DNA of 19,478 nucleotides, taken from NCBI GenBank assembly GCA_046336825.1, contig JBKDFX010000070.1, positions 1-19,478 of the forward strand, written 5' to 3'. Positions 8,080 to 16,410 of this stretch are shown here, in pieces. The notes beneath the pieces are model-generated. The model did not search any database and was not told where the DNA came from. It saw only the letters and a list, made by a program, of their open reading frames with translations. How positions within the stretch are numbered: the stretch's first letter is position 1; each line of letters starts with the position of its first letter. This DNA comes from Ga0074139 sp046336825. Its GTDB lineage: Bacteria; Bdellovibrionota; Bdellovibrionia; Bdellovibrionales; Bdellovibrionaceae. The position numbers and the translations under genes are program-made.

Positions 8080-8691
8080 TTAATTTTCGAACACGGATTC
8101 GATTATAAAGGCTTTGAGTTGCTCTTTTAACTTTTCGACCTTAATTGATGAATTACAAAATTGAGAATCATTCCATACTATACCCGCATAAATTTTCCAA
8201 AAAATTGCAAATAAATAGGCATGAATTTCGATTTTGTCCTCTGGCATAGATTGTGAGTCTCGAAACATTTGGCAGATCATCGTAAAAAACTCAACTTGAG
8301 TCTCTCGACAAATCCTTTTGATGTCAGGATCGTTCTCAACGGTGGACCAAGCACAAAGCCGATGGAAGGATTCTTTTTTTGAAACTAGATTCAGATACTT
8401 ATCCAAAATATCTGCCAAATCACCTTTGGATGGATTTTTTTTTGAACTAAAAATGGGCTCAAAGTACATCAAAAATTCATCTTGAATTTGAGCTGCAATC
8501 CATACACGTAAAGCTTTGTCAGTTTCCCAATTGCAATAGTAGAAGCTTATGGAATGACCTGTCAAAATTGAGGCCTTAAGCAAGGTCATGGAAGAGAATC
8601 CGTTTTGACCAACGTGGCGCGCCAGTACCTCACGGTCCTGTGAACTGAGCTCTGCAGGTGAGTCAATGATGATGTCTGCCACAGTTTTCAA
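8080..8691 (-). CDS. Divergent TetR-like transcriptional regulator
   Basis: The product has about 203 residues. Residues 20-65 fit a TetR DNA-binding domain: GFSSMTLLKASILTGHSISF, then YYCNWETDKALRVWI. This matches the pattern 'GF..T...IA..AG.S....Y.YF..K..L', although several usual positions differ. The rest is helical, as expected for a ligand-binding domain, with no recognisable ligand. The frame begins with TTG at 8691; GTG 8682 is an alternative. Neither has a clear Shine-Dalgarno, so the start is unsure. Its neighbours are the M14 peptidase upstream and lon downstream, both on the same strand. The AT-only palindrome at 8738-8760 lies 47 nt upstream and could be its own operator. An A9 run occurs in the coding strand at 8435-8443. 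Confidence 0.75.
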   Translation of the reverse strand: MKTVADIIIDSPAELSSQDREVLARHVGQNGFSSMTLLKASILTGHSISFYYCNWETDKALRVWIAAQIQDEFLMYFEPIFSSKKNPSKGDLADILDKYLNLVSKKESFHRLCAWSTVENDPDIKRICRETQVEFFTMICQMFRDSQSMPEDKIEIHAYLFAIFWKIYAGIVWNDSQFCNSSIKVEKLKEQLKAFIIESVFEN

Positions 8692-8737
8692 GTAAAATAT
8701 TTAGCCTAAGAACTGTCACGTTGTTATTTAGTTAATT

Positions 8738-8760
8738 TAAATAAAATTTAATTTTATTTA
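8738..8760. promoter_or_regulatory. 23-bp perfect AT-only palindrome ahead of the TetR-like gene
   Basis: Eleven-base arms are mirrored exactly around a central T, and every base is A or T. It sits in the 75-bp gap between the M14 peptidase stop and the TetR-like start. It could be an operator for autoregulation or a weak hairpin; with no G or C in the stem it is a poor intrinsic terminator. Confidence 0.5.
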
Positions 8761-8766
8761 GCAAAC

Positions 8767-10431
8767 TTAAATCACTATCTTAAGCTCCAAATGTCCACCC
8801 ATACCGTAGTTGGCGCGCCAATGAATAACCCCTTCACCTTCAATCACATAAGTTATTAAATCTTCATGACTATTGGTGATTTCACTGCCCCAAAATGGAG
8901 ACACCCAGGGTAAACTGAAAGACCTTCCTGAGAGGTGTTTGAGCGGATATTCCAGCTTTCCAATTTTTAGTTTTTGGTTAGGATCCAGCTTCAATGTAGC
9001 GCGTGGCGCATCATAAACACCTAAGGATTTTGCCATTTCAGATCCATAACTGGGTAAGAACCCGGCATTTTGAATTTTGATCTGAATCCGGTGCAATTTT
9101 TCACCCATTTTTTCAATTTTGAACACTTCGGCGGTTAATCGTGGGCTCATCTGAGCTTTTCTTAAAGTGAACTCAGTGACTTTTTCAAGCTCATCTTGCA
9201 AAAATTGGGGAGGTGGATTTCTGACTGTGTAAAGCAATCTCCACCCTCCAATTTCCACAGGGCCCAATTGAGAATGCTGATAGCTTTTCCAAGGCTTAAA
9301 AAAATCACTGGGCTTTAAGTTTTGCTCACACCAAGCCCACATTTTGCGCAAAGTTTCAGATCCAGGATTCTGATAGTACTGCAAGGGTTTATCAAATTTA
9401 ACTCCAGACCTTATCGCTAAACTCCAGATTTCTGTGGTCCAAGAAAACACACCTCGATGGTCGTAATGCCAATCATCCCAGGCTCCCGTGGTGACTCTCT
9501 TGGGGTCATATTTAAAATCATGATAAATAGAATAGGCTTTGTAACCAGTCGCCTCTTCGCCAAGATTCCCCTGAATTTTAAAAACCTCCATATCATGGGT
9601 ATTAAAATCCGCATCTGGCCTGGCCGATGATGGCCTCAAAAGATATCCACCAAATGTATGGTGAGTGGTGGCCCCAATGATATGGGGGCGAGCGACAAAG
9701 GCTTCGGCAATAACCCGAGCTTCCTTTAAAAACAAGGGCATTGGACCGGCTCCGTACTCAGTGGGAGAAAAACCAGCCGGTGCTTGACGGTTCAAATCAA
9801 AACGATGGGGGTCTGTAAAATTTCGATGAAATCCATCAAAATTTTTAAATTCTCCCTCTGGGATTAAGTGATAAAAGGGCCCCTCAGTGTCATGGGGTTC
9901 TCGCACCAGCATCAATCTGGAATCTTGAGAACAGATTTTAAATGCTCCGCTGGGATCTGGGATGCGCATCATTAAAATTTCACCATCCTGATCCAGATCC
10001 TTTTCTTCAAAATTTTCATCAGGTAAGTGGATGGGGTAAACTTCTGTGCTGGATCTGACGAACTTCCCTTCTGTTAGCGCAGCTTCTGCCCCCTCAACAG
10101 AAATTCGAGGAACAATGTAAAACGTGACATGATTAAGTAAATCTTTGATCCGAGTTGTTTCTGATTCTGTCAAAAGCTTATCAATCAAGTGCACACAGGC
10201 CTGAGATCCCGCGAGCTCCGTGGCGTGGGTATTTCCATCCACCCAAAAACCTGGTTTGGATTCAGCACTCGACTTTAAAAAGTTGGTAATGCTCATCATC
10301 CAAATGTCAGATCCACCTTGAGTTTTACCTAAACTTTGCAGGCGACACAGATGAGGATACTCGTCAGCAAAATCTTTTAGTGTTTGAGTCAGCTTGGAGA
10401 ATTTCATGTACTCGTTATGCTTCAGCTTCAT
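8767..10431 (-). CDS. M14-family zinc metallocarboxypeptidase
   Basis: This is a 554-residue peptidase expected to remove C-terminal residues from peptides using one zinc ion. The zinc ligands visible are His69 and Glu72 in GNTHATELAG, with the third ligand among His257/His258 in GATTHHTFGGYLLRP. FDLNRQ (211-216) supplies the substrate-binding Asn-Arg, and Glu334 in SWTTEIWS is the catalytic glutamate. A DLDQDGE segment (145-151) followed by MMRIPDPSG is typical of this large-M14 subgroup. No signal peptide is present, so it is probably cytoplasmic. A C-terminal beta-rich part (about 420-554) follows the catalytic domain. The start ATG has GGAG about 5 nt upstream and overlaps the end of the symporter gene by 17 nt, implying coupled translation. 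Confidence 0.9.
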   Translation of the reverse strand: MKLKHNEYMKFSKLTQTLKDFADEYPHLCRLQSLGKTQGGSDIWMMSITNFLKSSAESKPGFWVDGNTHATELAGSQACVHLIDKLLTESETTRIKDLLNHVTFYIVPRISVEGAEAALTEGKFVRSSTEVYPIHLPDENFEEKDLDQDGEILMMRIPDPSGAFKICSQDSRLMLVREPHDTEGPFYHLIPEGEFKNFDGFHRNFTDPHRFDLNRQAPAGFSPTEYGAGPMPLFLKEARVIAEAFVARPHIIGATTHHTFGGYLLRPSSARPDADFNTHDMEVFKIQGNLGEEATGYKAYSIYHDFKYDPKRVTTGAWDDWHYDHRGVFSWTTEIWSLAIRSGVKFDKPLQYYQNPGSETLRKMWAWCEQNLKPSDFFKPWKSYQHSQLGPVEIGGWRLLYTVRNPPPQFLQDELEKVTEFTLRKAQMSPRLTAEVFKIEKMGEKLHRIQIKIQNAGFLPSYGSEMAKSLGVYDAPRATLKLDPNQKLKIGKLEYPLKHLSGRSFSLPWVSPFWGSEITNSHEDLITYVIEGEGVIHWRANYGMGGHLELKIVI

Positions 10432-11665
10432 AGAGACTCCGATCCCATGCTTGATTTTTTTTAGCGATCCAAAGAGTAATTACAGTATCACCTGTCACAT
10501 TCACAACGGTTCTGAACATATCCAGCAACCGATCCACTCCCAATATAAGTCCAATACCTTCTATGGGTAGCCCCACCTGATCAAGAACCATTGACAGGGT
10601 GATCAAACCGACTCCAGGTACACCGGCAGTACCCACGGACGCCAAGGTGGCCATCACCACAACACTCAATAACTGGAGTGCACTTAATTCAATTCCATAA
10701 ACCTGCGCGATAAAAACTGTGGCCACTCCTTGCATAATGGCCGTGCCGTCCATATTAATCGTAGCTCCCAAAGGTAAAGTGAATGAGCTGACCCTTCTGT
10801 TAACGCCCAGTTTTTTTTCAGTCACTGACATATTTAAACTTAAAGTCGCCTGGCTAGATGAGGTTGAATAAGCCAAAAGCATCACACTCTTAAATTTTTT
10901 AATAAATAAGATTGGATCAGCACCGACGCACCATTTGAGAATGGAAAAGTAAATAAAGAGAAAATGAATCAAAAGTCCCAGCAAAACAACTCCAAAGTAG
11001 CTGGACAAGGGTCCTAGAAATTGCAATCCCTTCTGTGAAAAAACTTCCACCATCAAACAAAACACACCAACAGGAGCAATTTTTAAAGTGAGGAGGACCC
11101 ATTCATTAAACAATATGTTCAACTGCTCAAAAAAATTAAGAATCATTCCCGTGCTGGGCTGAGTTTTAGCAAGTGCCGTTCCCAAAATAAGGGAAATAAA
11201 AATAACCTGCATCATGTCCATAGAAAGAAAGGCACTTACAATATTACTAGGAACTATTTTTTTTATAGAATCCAGCCAACTGATACTATCTGATTTAAAA
11301 TCATTATGAATAAAACTGGGGTCATTGAAACCCACCCCAGGTTCAAAAATTAAGGTCAAACAAAGCGCTATTATCAGTGCTAAAGCCGTTGTTCCGATAT
11401 AAAAAAATAAGGTCTGAAGCCCCATTCGTCCAAGACGAGTGATGTTTTCTGCTGAACCAACCCCACAAATAAGAGAAACAAAAACAACAGGTACCACTAA
11501 GAGTTTCAATAAACTTAAAAAAACATGGGAGCCGAAATCTAAAAATTGTCTCACAAATAAAAAGAGAGTGTGGTTATTCAGACCCATCGCATGCACAATA
11601 GCACCGATGATCAAACCTAAAACAAGAGCTAGACTGACCCAGTAGGTGAGACGATCGACTTTCAT
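10415..11665 (-). CDS. Cation:dicarboxylate/amino acid symporter (DAACS family)
   Basis: This 416-residue inner-membrane carrier has about eight membrane segments and two re-entrant hairpins. Family motifs are STSSSQAT (267-274, first hairpin), GATINMDGT (300-308) and SVGTAGVPGVG (second hairpin, about 343-353). The last helix carries DRLLDMFRTVVNVTGD, with Asp382, Arg385, Thr386 and Asn389. In characterised relatives this Arg binds the side-chain carboxylate, so the substrate is probably glutamate, aspartate or a C4-dicarboxylate. It lies 30 nt after msrB and overlaps the downstream carboxypeptidase by 17 nt. That pairing suggests uptake and release of amino acids, which is inference. No strong Shine-Dalgarno precedes its ATG. 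Confidence 0.93.
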   Translation of the reverse strand: MKVDRLTYWVSLALVLGLIIGAIVHAMGLNNHTLFLFVRQFLDFGSHVFLSLLKLLVVPVVFVSLICGVGSAENITRLGRMGLQTLFFYIGTTALALIIALCLTLIFEPGVGFNDPSFIHNDFKSDSISWLDSIKKIVPSNIVSAFLSMDMMQVIFISLILGTALAKTQPSTGMILNFFEQLNILFNEWVLLTLKIAPVGVFCLMVEVFSQKGLQFLGPLSSYFGVVLLGLLIHFLFIYFSILKWCVGADPILFIKKFKSVMLLAYSTSSSQATLSLNMSVTEKKLGVNRRVSSFTLPLGATINMDGTAIMQGVATVFIAQVYGIELSALQLLSVVVMATLASVGTAGVPGVGLITLSMVLDQVGLPIEGIGLILGVDRLLDMFRTVVNVTGDTVITLWIAKKNQAWDRSLYEAEA

Positions 11666-11695
11666 AACCAGGTTTTACCAGTTTAAAAGACAGTG

Positions 11696-12142
11696 TCAGT
11701 TAAAAAACTTGAGAAACTCACCATAACCCGCAGCTTCCAATTCTTCTTTCGGAATAAAACGTAAGGCTGCAGAATTTAAACAGTACCGAAGGCCTGTGGG
11801 TTCGGGACCATCTTCAAAAACGTGACCCAAATGGGACTCACCATATTTAGATTTGACTTCAGTTCTCAATTGAAAAAACAAATGTCGATCTTCATGGGTG
11901 GTAATATGCTCTGGTACTAGTACATCGTAAAAACTCGGCCAACCAGTCCCGGAATCATATTTATGTAGGGATGAAAATAGAGGTTCGCCTGTAACTCGAT
12001 CCACGTAAATACCTGCTCTTTTTTCATTCCAATATTCGTTTTGAAATGGAGGTTCTGTGCCAGCCTTCTGACTCACTTTGAATTGCAAAGGGGTTAACAA
12101 AGATTCAATTTCCTTCAGGCTTGGCTTACTGTACTTTTTCAT
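11696..12142 (-). CDS. msrB: Peptide methionine-R-sulfoxide reductase MsrB
   Basis: This 148-residue enzyme reduces methionine-R-sulfoxide in oxidised proteins. Most of the family pattern is present: GTEPPFQNEYW, GIYVDRVTGEPLFSS, SGTGWPSF (64-71), RTEVKSK, SHLGHVF and GLRYCLNSAALRFIP, with catalytic Cys121. The zinc-binding CxxC pairs are absent, and Thr66 occupies the position of the resolving cysteine found in many members. It is therefore the non-zinc form that relies on another reductant or cysteine. The start is set by a full AGGAGG 8 nt upstream and overlaps the previous stop as ATGA. There is no signal peptide, so it is cytoplasmic. Confidence 0.96.
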   Translation of the reverse strand: MKKYSKPSLKEIESLLTPLQFKVSQKAGTEPPFQNEYWNEKRAGIYVDRVTGEPLFSSLHKYDSGTGWPSFYDVLVPEHITTHEDRHLFFQLRTEVKSKYGESHLGHVFEDGPEPTGLRYCLNSAALRFIPKEELEAAGYGEFLKFFN

Positions 12143-12741
12143 TTAATTAACCTCCTATAAGCCAAATAGAATCCGTAATGATTCCCATATTCTTTCACCT
12201 TATTTGTCACAGAGATATGATATCTTCCATCCAGAACAACCGCTTCCTCCAAACGACTCCAAATTTCATACTGAAGAGCCAAATCAAACCCATACTCAGT
12301 GATATCACTGGCCGAGGTCGGTCGATCATCTGAGGGTAAATAGTTTGAATAAACTTTTCGTAACTTTTCCATCGTATAAGAGGATGTAAAAGTGACTGAA
12401 GTGGACCATTTTTCCGTTAGATAACGACGATAACCCATACTTAAATGTAAAAAACCGGTTCTTTCTGCCAGCAATCGATTTTCAAATTCTCTAAAAAATG
12501 TTTTGTAAAAGTGGAATATCGAAAGTTCCAGAGCCGCTTTTTCATGAAGATCAACTGTCACCAAAAGACCGAATCCTCCCGACCAACGATCATCTTGAAA
12601 AATTTTAGAATTTTCATAATCAGTCTTATGAAAAAAAGGCCCAAAAAAAGCATTCACTTGACCCGTTTGGGCTTGATAGGCCCAACAGTTCAAGGTGCTT
12701 CCTAAAAACAAAAAAATTATCCATTTTTCCATTGTCATCAT
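12139..12741 (-). CDS. Small exported beta-barrel-like protein, uncharacterised
   Basis: This is a protein of about 200 residues with an N-terminal signal peptide (EKWIIFLFLGSTLNCWAYQ). Several segments alternate polar and hydrophobic or aromatic residues (GGFGLLVTVDLHE, AALELSIFHFYKTF, GFLHLSMGYRRYL, STSVTFTSSYTM, YGFDLALQYEIW), as in small outer-membrane barrels. The family is not recognised. Three in-frame ATGs lie at the start (12741, 12738, 12732), none with a clear ribosome site; the first is listed. It is the first gene of a tight run with msrB, the symporter and the carboxypeptidase, and its stop overlaps the msrB start by 4 nt. Only 46 bp separate it from the divergent exported protein at 12788. 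Confidence 0.8.
   Translation of the reverse strand: MMTMEKWIIFLFLGSTLNCWAYQAQTGQVNAFFGPFFHKTDYENSKIFQDDRWSGGFGLLVTVDLHEKAALELSIFHFYKTFFREFENRLLAERTGFLHLSMGYRRYLTEKWSTSVTFTSSYTMEKLRKVYSNYLPSDDRPTSASDITEYGFDLALQYEIWSRLEEAVVLDGRYHISVTNKVKEYGNHYGFYLAYRRLIK
12151..12156 (-). promoter_or_regulatory. Consensus Shine-Dalgarno of msrB inside the upstream gene
   Basis: AGGAGG on the minus strand encodes the two arginines near the end of the upstream barrel protein and stands 8 nt before the msrB ATG. It explains how the overlapping gene is translated efficiently. Confidence 0.8.
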
Positions 12742-12787
12742 TCAAAACTAAGAAAGACAATGGAGCAAGTACAAATAGGGAGATGTT

Positions 12788-13741
12788 TTGCCGTCGCTAC
12801 TTATATTGATTTTCCTTCTTACAATTCCTATCTCAAAAGCCCAGGCAGAATCCCTCAATTCCTCTACCATTATTGAAGAAATTCCAGAAAATGAACGCAC
12901 CTGGGAACGACTGTTTATTAACAGTAATATCGCCATTTCAGAGTGGTTTGATAGTGCAAGTGACGGGCTGGATTTATTTTTGGCAGGAAGACGAGTAACT
13001 AAAACAAAAAATCAAACACGAGTGAGAGTTGAAAACTCCACTTTTTCTACAGAGGGAGCCTCTGTTCAAAATAATACTGGTTTTAATGTGGGATTGAACT
13101 TACCCAATGTGGAAAAATACTGGCACCTGAAATTTAGTTCCTACGATGATCGGGAGGAAAACCGCAACCTGAAAACAAGCTATCTCAGACAAACTCCCCG
13201 TGAGGAAAACTATGGTGCCAGCATCGGTGTCTTCAAAAAATTAGGAAAAATACGCGCTAGTTTTGAACCTCGTATAGAACTCACTGATCCACTCAAAGTC
13301 TCTCATTCGATTCAATTTGAAAGCGTAGCCAACATGAAGGGCTACCGAATCAATCCAAAACTCGAATTTTTTGCGAGTCCAACAAAAGGGGTGGGAACTT
13401 TTCAAAGAATTAACTTCTTTTTTCAATTGAACAAAATTTTTAATCTCACCCTCATCAATGAAGGTGAGTACCAAGAAAGAATACGAACCTACACTGTCAA
13501 TCAAGGTTTCTCTTTTGGTCAAACCCTGGGGAAAAAACGAGCCCTTTCCTACACCACTCTTTTTACTTCTAGCAATAGACCCCACTACCGCTTGGAAGCC
13601 ACTAATATTTCCGTCGGCTATAACGAAGTGATATATAAAAGAATCCTCGACTATCAAATTATACCTAACTACGAATGGGCAAGAATCGAAAAATTTCGTG
13701 GCCGTTGGGGTTTAACTCTGAACTTAAATCTCACTTTCTAA
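12788..13741 (+). CDS. Putative outer-membrane protein, uncharacterised
   Basis: The start is TTG 12788, supported by GGGAG ending 5 nt upstream and by an immediate signal peptide (MPSLLILIFLLTIPISKAQA, cut after AQA). The 317-residue product has a short soluble N-terminal region with WFDSASDGLDLFLAG, then many alternating beta segments beginning with LNLPNVEKYWHLKFSSYDD. It ends in LNLNLTF, the terminal Phe usual for outer-membrane barrels. The layout resembles an uncharacterised proteobacterial outer-membrane family with an N-terminal 'W.D.F' segment and a C-terminal 'P...W.R...FRG..G..L' segment, but that link is from memory. Its stop overlaps the convergent oxidoreductase stop by 4 nt. 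Confidence 0.82.
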   Translation: MPSLLILIFLLTIPISKAQAESLNSSTIIEEIPENERTWERLFINSNIAISEWFDSASDGLDLFLAGRRVTKTKNQTRVRVENSTFSTEGASVQNNTGFNVGLNLPNVEKYWHLKFSSYDDREENRNLKTSYLRQTPREENYGASIGVFKKLGKIRASFEPRIELTDPLKVSHSIQFESVANMKGYRINPKLEFFASPTKGVGTFQRINFFFQLNKIFNLTLINEGEYQERIRTYTVNQGFSFGQTLGKKRALSYTTLFTSSNRPHYRLEATNISVGYNEVIYKRILDYQIIPNYEWARIEKFRGRWGLTLNLNLTF

Positions 13742-14769
13742 TTGACTCTAAAAGATTGGATATACTTTGAGTCGATGAAATTTTTCAAAGTTTTCACCCA
13801 AACTCCAGACCAAGAAAGCCCTCTCCACTGGAGACGTGCTGATTGAGGACCGTTAATTAAAAGATTGAGACTTTTATTGGGCTCTTGAAAGTTGCACATC
13901 TGTTTTTTATGAATATGAAGGATGATATTTTTCAATAGATGTCGACCTTGACGAACCGCCAGAACGCCTGACTTTAAATTCTTATTTCCGCCTCTTATCT
14001 CAACACAATCGCCCACGGCAAAAACTGAATCCTCCAGCATCAAATGTTGATCGACGACGAAGCCCCAGGACTGAACAGGAAGTGCTGAAATGATAACTGG
14101 AAATTGCCCCTTCAGACCTGCGAAATCATGAATTTTATGATTATAATGAATTTTGATACCCAACTTTAAAAGATCCTGAGTTAAATGGACAGCTGCTTTT
14201 CCACCGTAAACAGACCCCACCAAAGCACTCTTTGTAAACAGATGCACAGATGCATCTGAAGCTTTAAATTTTAATTGTAAGCATCGAACAGCTGCCGAGA
14301 TTTCTATTCCCGCAGGCCCCCCTCCAATGATGGCCACATTTTCAGGCCCGATCGCAGACCATTTTTTTACAATTTTATCCCATTGATTCATAAAATTACT
14401 AATGGGTCGTACATATAGAACCTCACGTGCTCCAGGAAGGTAATTTTGTGTTCCCCCAAGATTGAGTGACAAAAGATCATAATCAATATTTTGACCTGAT
14501 GTCAGTTGAACTGATTTTTTGGAGTGAGAGTGATAGTGACCTAATATTAATTCTACATTCTTGGATCGACATAATTTAACTAAATCAACAAGCAGATCTT
14601 CAATACTAACTTCACCTAAAATGTAGCGCGGCAAACTTCCCGAGTAGTGATAATCTTTTTCAAGTGTTATAAGAATTATTTTCCAACCTTTAAAGTCATT
14701 TAAATCTAAGTTTTTTATCACTTCCAAATGGGCATGACCAGCCCCACAAAGAACAAGTTTTTTCAACAC
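13738..14769 (-). CDS. FAD-dependent pyridine nucleotide-disulfide oxidoreductase, SelD-associated type
   Basis: This is a 343-residue flavoprotein with two Rossmann folds. FAD binding is shown by LVLCGAGHAHLEVI at 6-19, and NAD(P)H binding by VAIIGGGPAGIEISAAV near 145-161. SVFAVGDCVEI near 250 contacts the flavin. There is no CxxC, so it is not a disulfide reductase in the strict sense; NDH-2-like enzymes are relatives. The combination GHAHLEV, DYHYSGSLPRYI, YDLLSLNLGG and VRPISNF fits the family found fused to or beside selenide-water dikinase (TIGR03169). No SelD domain or gene is seen in this window. The GTG start overlaps the previous gene by 7 nt, with AAGGGG upstream, so the pair is probably translated together. 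Confidence 0.85.
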   Translation of the reverse strand: MLKKLVLCGAGHAHLEVIKNLDLNDFKGWKIILITLEKDYHYSGSLPRYILGEVSIEDLLVDLVKLCRSKNVELILGHYHSHSKKSVQLTSGQNIDYDLLSLNLGGTQNYLPGAREVLYVRPISNFMNQWDKIVKKWSAIGPENVAIIGGGPAGIEISAAVRCLQLKFKASDASVHLFTKSALVGSVYGGKAAVHLTQDLLKLGIKIHYNHKIHDFAGLKGQFPVIISALPVQSWGFVVDQHLMLEDSVFAVGDCVEIRGGNKNLKSGVLAVRQGRHLLKNIILHIHKKQMCNFQEPNKSLNLLINGPQSARLQWRGLSWSGVWVKTLKNFIDSKYIQSFRVN

Positions 14770-15752
14770 AAGGCCCCTTTTAAAGTTTCTTGAATTTCCA
14801 AATCACTGAGTTTCTGTAACTTAAGAAGTTCATTGTAGGGATCACCTGCCAGACTCAAAGCTTTGGCAAAGGCAGGTTCGGTTTTTAATCCTTGTCTACG
14901 TAATTCTTTTAATTTTAGTTTGAAATTTTCTCCACCGAGACGCAAAAGTCTCTCTTCTATTAAAAAATGTAAAAAAGCAATTTGTTGAGTGCTAGGAATG
15001 TTTTCGCATAGGATTTCAACTTTTAAATCTTCACAATTTAACTCAATAAAATTTTCACTGAATTGAGGTTCCCAGTTTTTCTTAAGACTCTCGATCAATT
15101 GATCAAATTCAGACGGATTCTTCACAGTGATCATAATATCACAATCAGATTCAGCTGTGTCCAAATCTAAAGGTAGAGTTCCCGTAAGAACTGGTTGGTA
15201 TTGTTTTAATGTTTGCAGTAACAGCGAAAGTGACCTGTTCTGGACCACTCGAATGTTTTTTTCGAAATTGACAACAGACTCCAGTGACAAATGATGAAAT
15301 TTAATTGCACACTGGGTTAATTCAATCTCAAGTTCTGGGTTGAAATGTTTTATTAAGCCATTGGTATCTAGTCTTAAGTTTTTAAATCGCGCCATCAATT
15401 CTTGAAAACTAAGATCACAGACGATTTCAATATGCTCAAATCCTGACCTGATAGTTTTACCCAACTTGGGTGCAGGCAATTCTAGGACATCTATTTTTTG
15501 CCCCCTCCATAAAAGACCCTGTTTCAACTTATAGGTTGCGATGGGCCTTCCGTTGACTTCAGATTCAGTCATCAAAACAGAAAATTTTGAAAATTGAGTT
15601 TTTAAAAAGTTGTATTCAATGTGGCTGGCGGCTCTATAGCAGAGATGGTCTACCATCCAGTGTTTTTCTAAATGCACTCCATGAGATGCAAGTTCAAACT
15701 CGAGTTTATTAAGAAAAACCTGGGCTTCATTTTGAAATTGCAAAAATTCCAT
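14763..15752 (-). CDS. Fusion protein: YecM-like VOC domain plus DUF4269
   Basis: The 329-residue protein has two recognisable halves. Residues about 1-160 resemble YecM, a vicinal-oxygen-chelate fold protein: DHLCYR (35-40), NGRPIATYKL, IDVLELPAP and GFEHIEIV (104-111). Residues about 168-312 match DUF4269: VLTGTLPLDLD, SDCDIMI (202-208), VEILCENIPSTQQ, and KTEPAFAKALSLAGDPY (290-306). The SDCDI segment recalls the acidic pair of nucleotidyltransferases, so DUF4269 may be a diverged member; that is inference. Neither half has a known activity. The start ATG has AGGAG close upstream. It overlaps the downstream FAD oxidoreductase by 7 nt, which hints at a joint role. Confidence 0.85.
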   Translation of the reverse strand: MEFLQFQNEAQVFLNKLEFELASHGVHLEKHWMVDHLCYRAASHIEYNFLKTQFSKFSVLMTESEVNGRPIATYKLKQGLLWRGQKIDVLELPAPKLGKTIRSGFEHIEIVCDLSFQELMARFKNLRLDTNGLIKHFNPELEIELTQCAIKFHHLSLESVVNFEKNIRVVQNRSLSLLLQTLKQYQPVLTGTLPLDLDTAESDCDIMITVKNPSEFDQLIESLKKNWEPQFSENFIELNCEDLKVEILCENIPSTQQIAFLHFLIEERLLRLGGENFKLKLKELRRQGLKTEPAFAKALSLAGDPYNELLKLQKLSDLEIQETLKGALC

Positions 15753-15868
15753 AATCTCCTAAAACTAATCAAACCGAAGCTATCATTTTTTTCATTATTT
15801 CACACCCTCTATCTATTTTAAACGCGATAAAGTACGAGTAATTGAAGAATGAAATGAGGATTTCACTT

Positions 15869-16387
15869 ATGACTTTTAAATACTTAGCGATTTTATTTGT
15901 TTTTGCATTTTCCCAAGTATCCATGGCAATCCAAACAAAAAATTGTCCCTTAAAGTTCAAATATGAGGTCAAAATAAGTCGAGTCTACAAAACATCCATT
16001 TACAGCTCAGTCTCTGGTTGGAAAAAGGCTCAGAGGACATTGGATTCACTTATCGGTTTTGACTTAAATTTTTCTCTTTTTTCTGCAAATTCTGAAGTTT
16101 GTTTTTACAAAGATAGAGACGGAAGCACAGCAACCCTATCAACTTCACAATTTCGTGACCCTGAAGAGCATTTTCCAGTGAGGGTTGATCAATTAAAAGT
16201 AACAATAGAAATTGATGGTTCCGTGTTTGTCTCCTTTGTGCCTGTCAAATCCTACTCACGAAACTTTATCCATACATATCATCAACCCTTTCCAGTCAAA
16301 ATCAAAACTCAATTGCTTAATTCAACTCTAAATCGAGTTACAAACTTTGATATAGGAATGGCCTTAGTTGAATTAAAACAAAATTGA
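15869..16387 (+). CDS. Small exported protein, uncharacterised
   Basis: The start chosen is ATG 15869, preceded by GAGGA and followed at once by a signal peptide (MTFKYLAILFVFAFSQVSMA). An in-frame TTG at 15842 and ATG at 15854 are alternatives but would add charged residues before the signal. The 172-residue product is rich in beta-forming segments and has two cysteines soon after export (in NCPLKF and EVCFYKD) that could form a disulfide. No family is recognised. It is divergent from the YecM-DUF4269 gene across a 116-bp gap (15753-15868) in which no convincing promoter was seen, and it precedes the alkB-like gene by 29 nt. Confidence 0.72.
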   Translation: MTFKYLAILFVFAFSQVSMAIQTKNCPLKFKYEVKISRVYKTSIYSSVSGWKKAQRTLDSLIGFDLNFSLFSANSEVCFYKDRDGSTATLSTSQFRDPEEHFPVRVDQLKVTIEIDGSVFVSFVPVKSYSRNFIHTYHQPFPVKIKTQLLNSTLNRVTNFDIGMALVELKQN

Positions 16388-16410
16388 GAATATACGGATC
16401 AGCTCTCTAA

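Noticed and set aside
15093..15104. GATCAATTGATC palindrome as an operator.
   Set aside because: It is inside the YecM-DUF4269 coding region, is short and AT-rich, and does not recur near any promoter.
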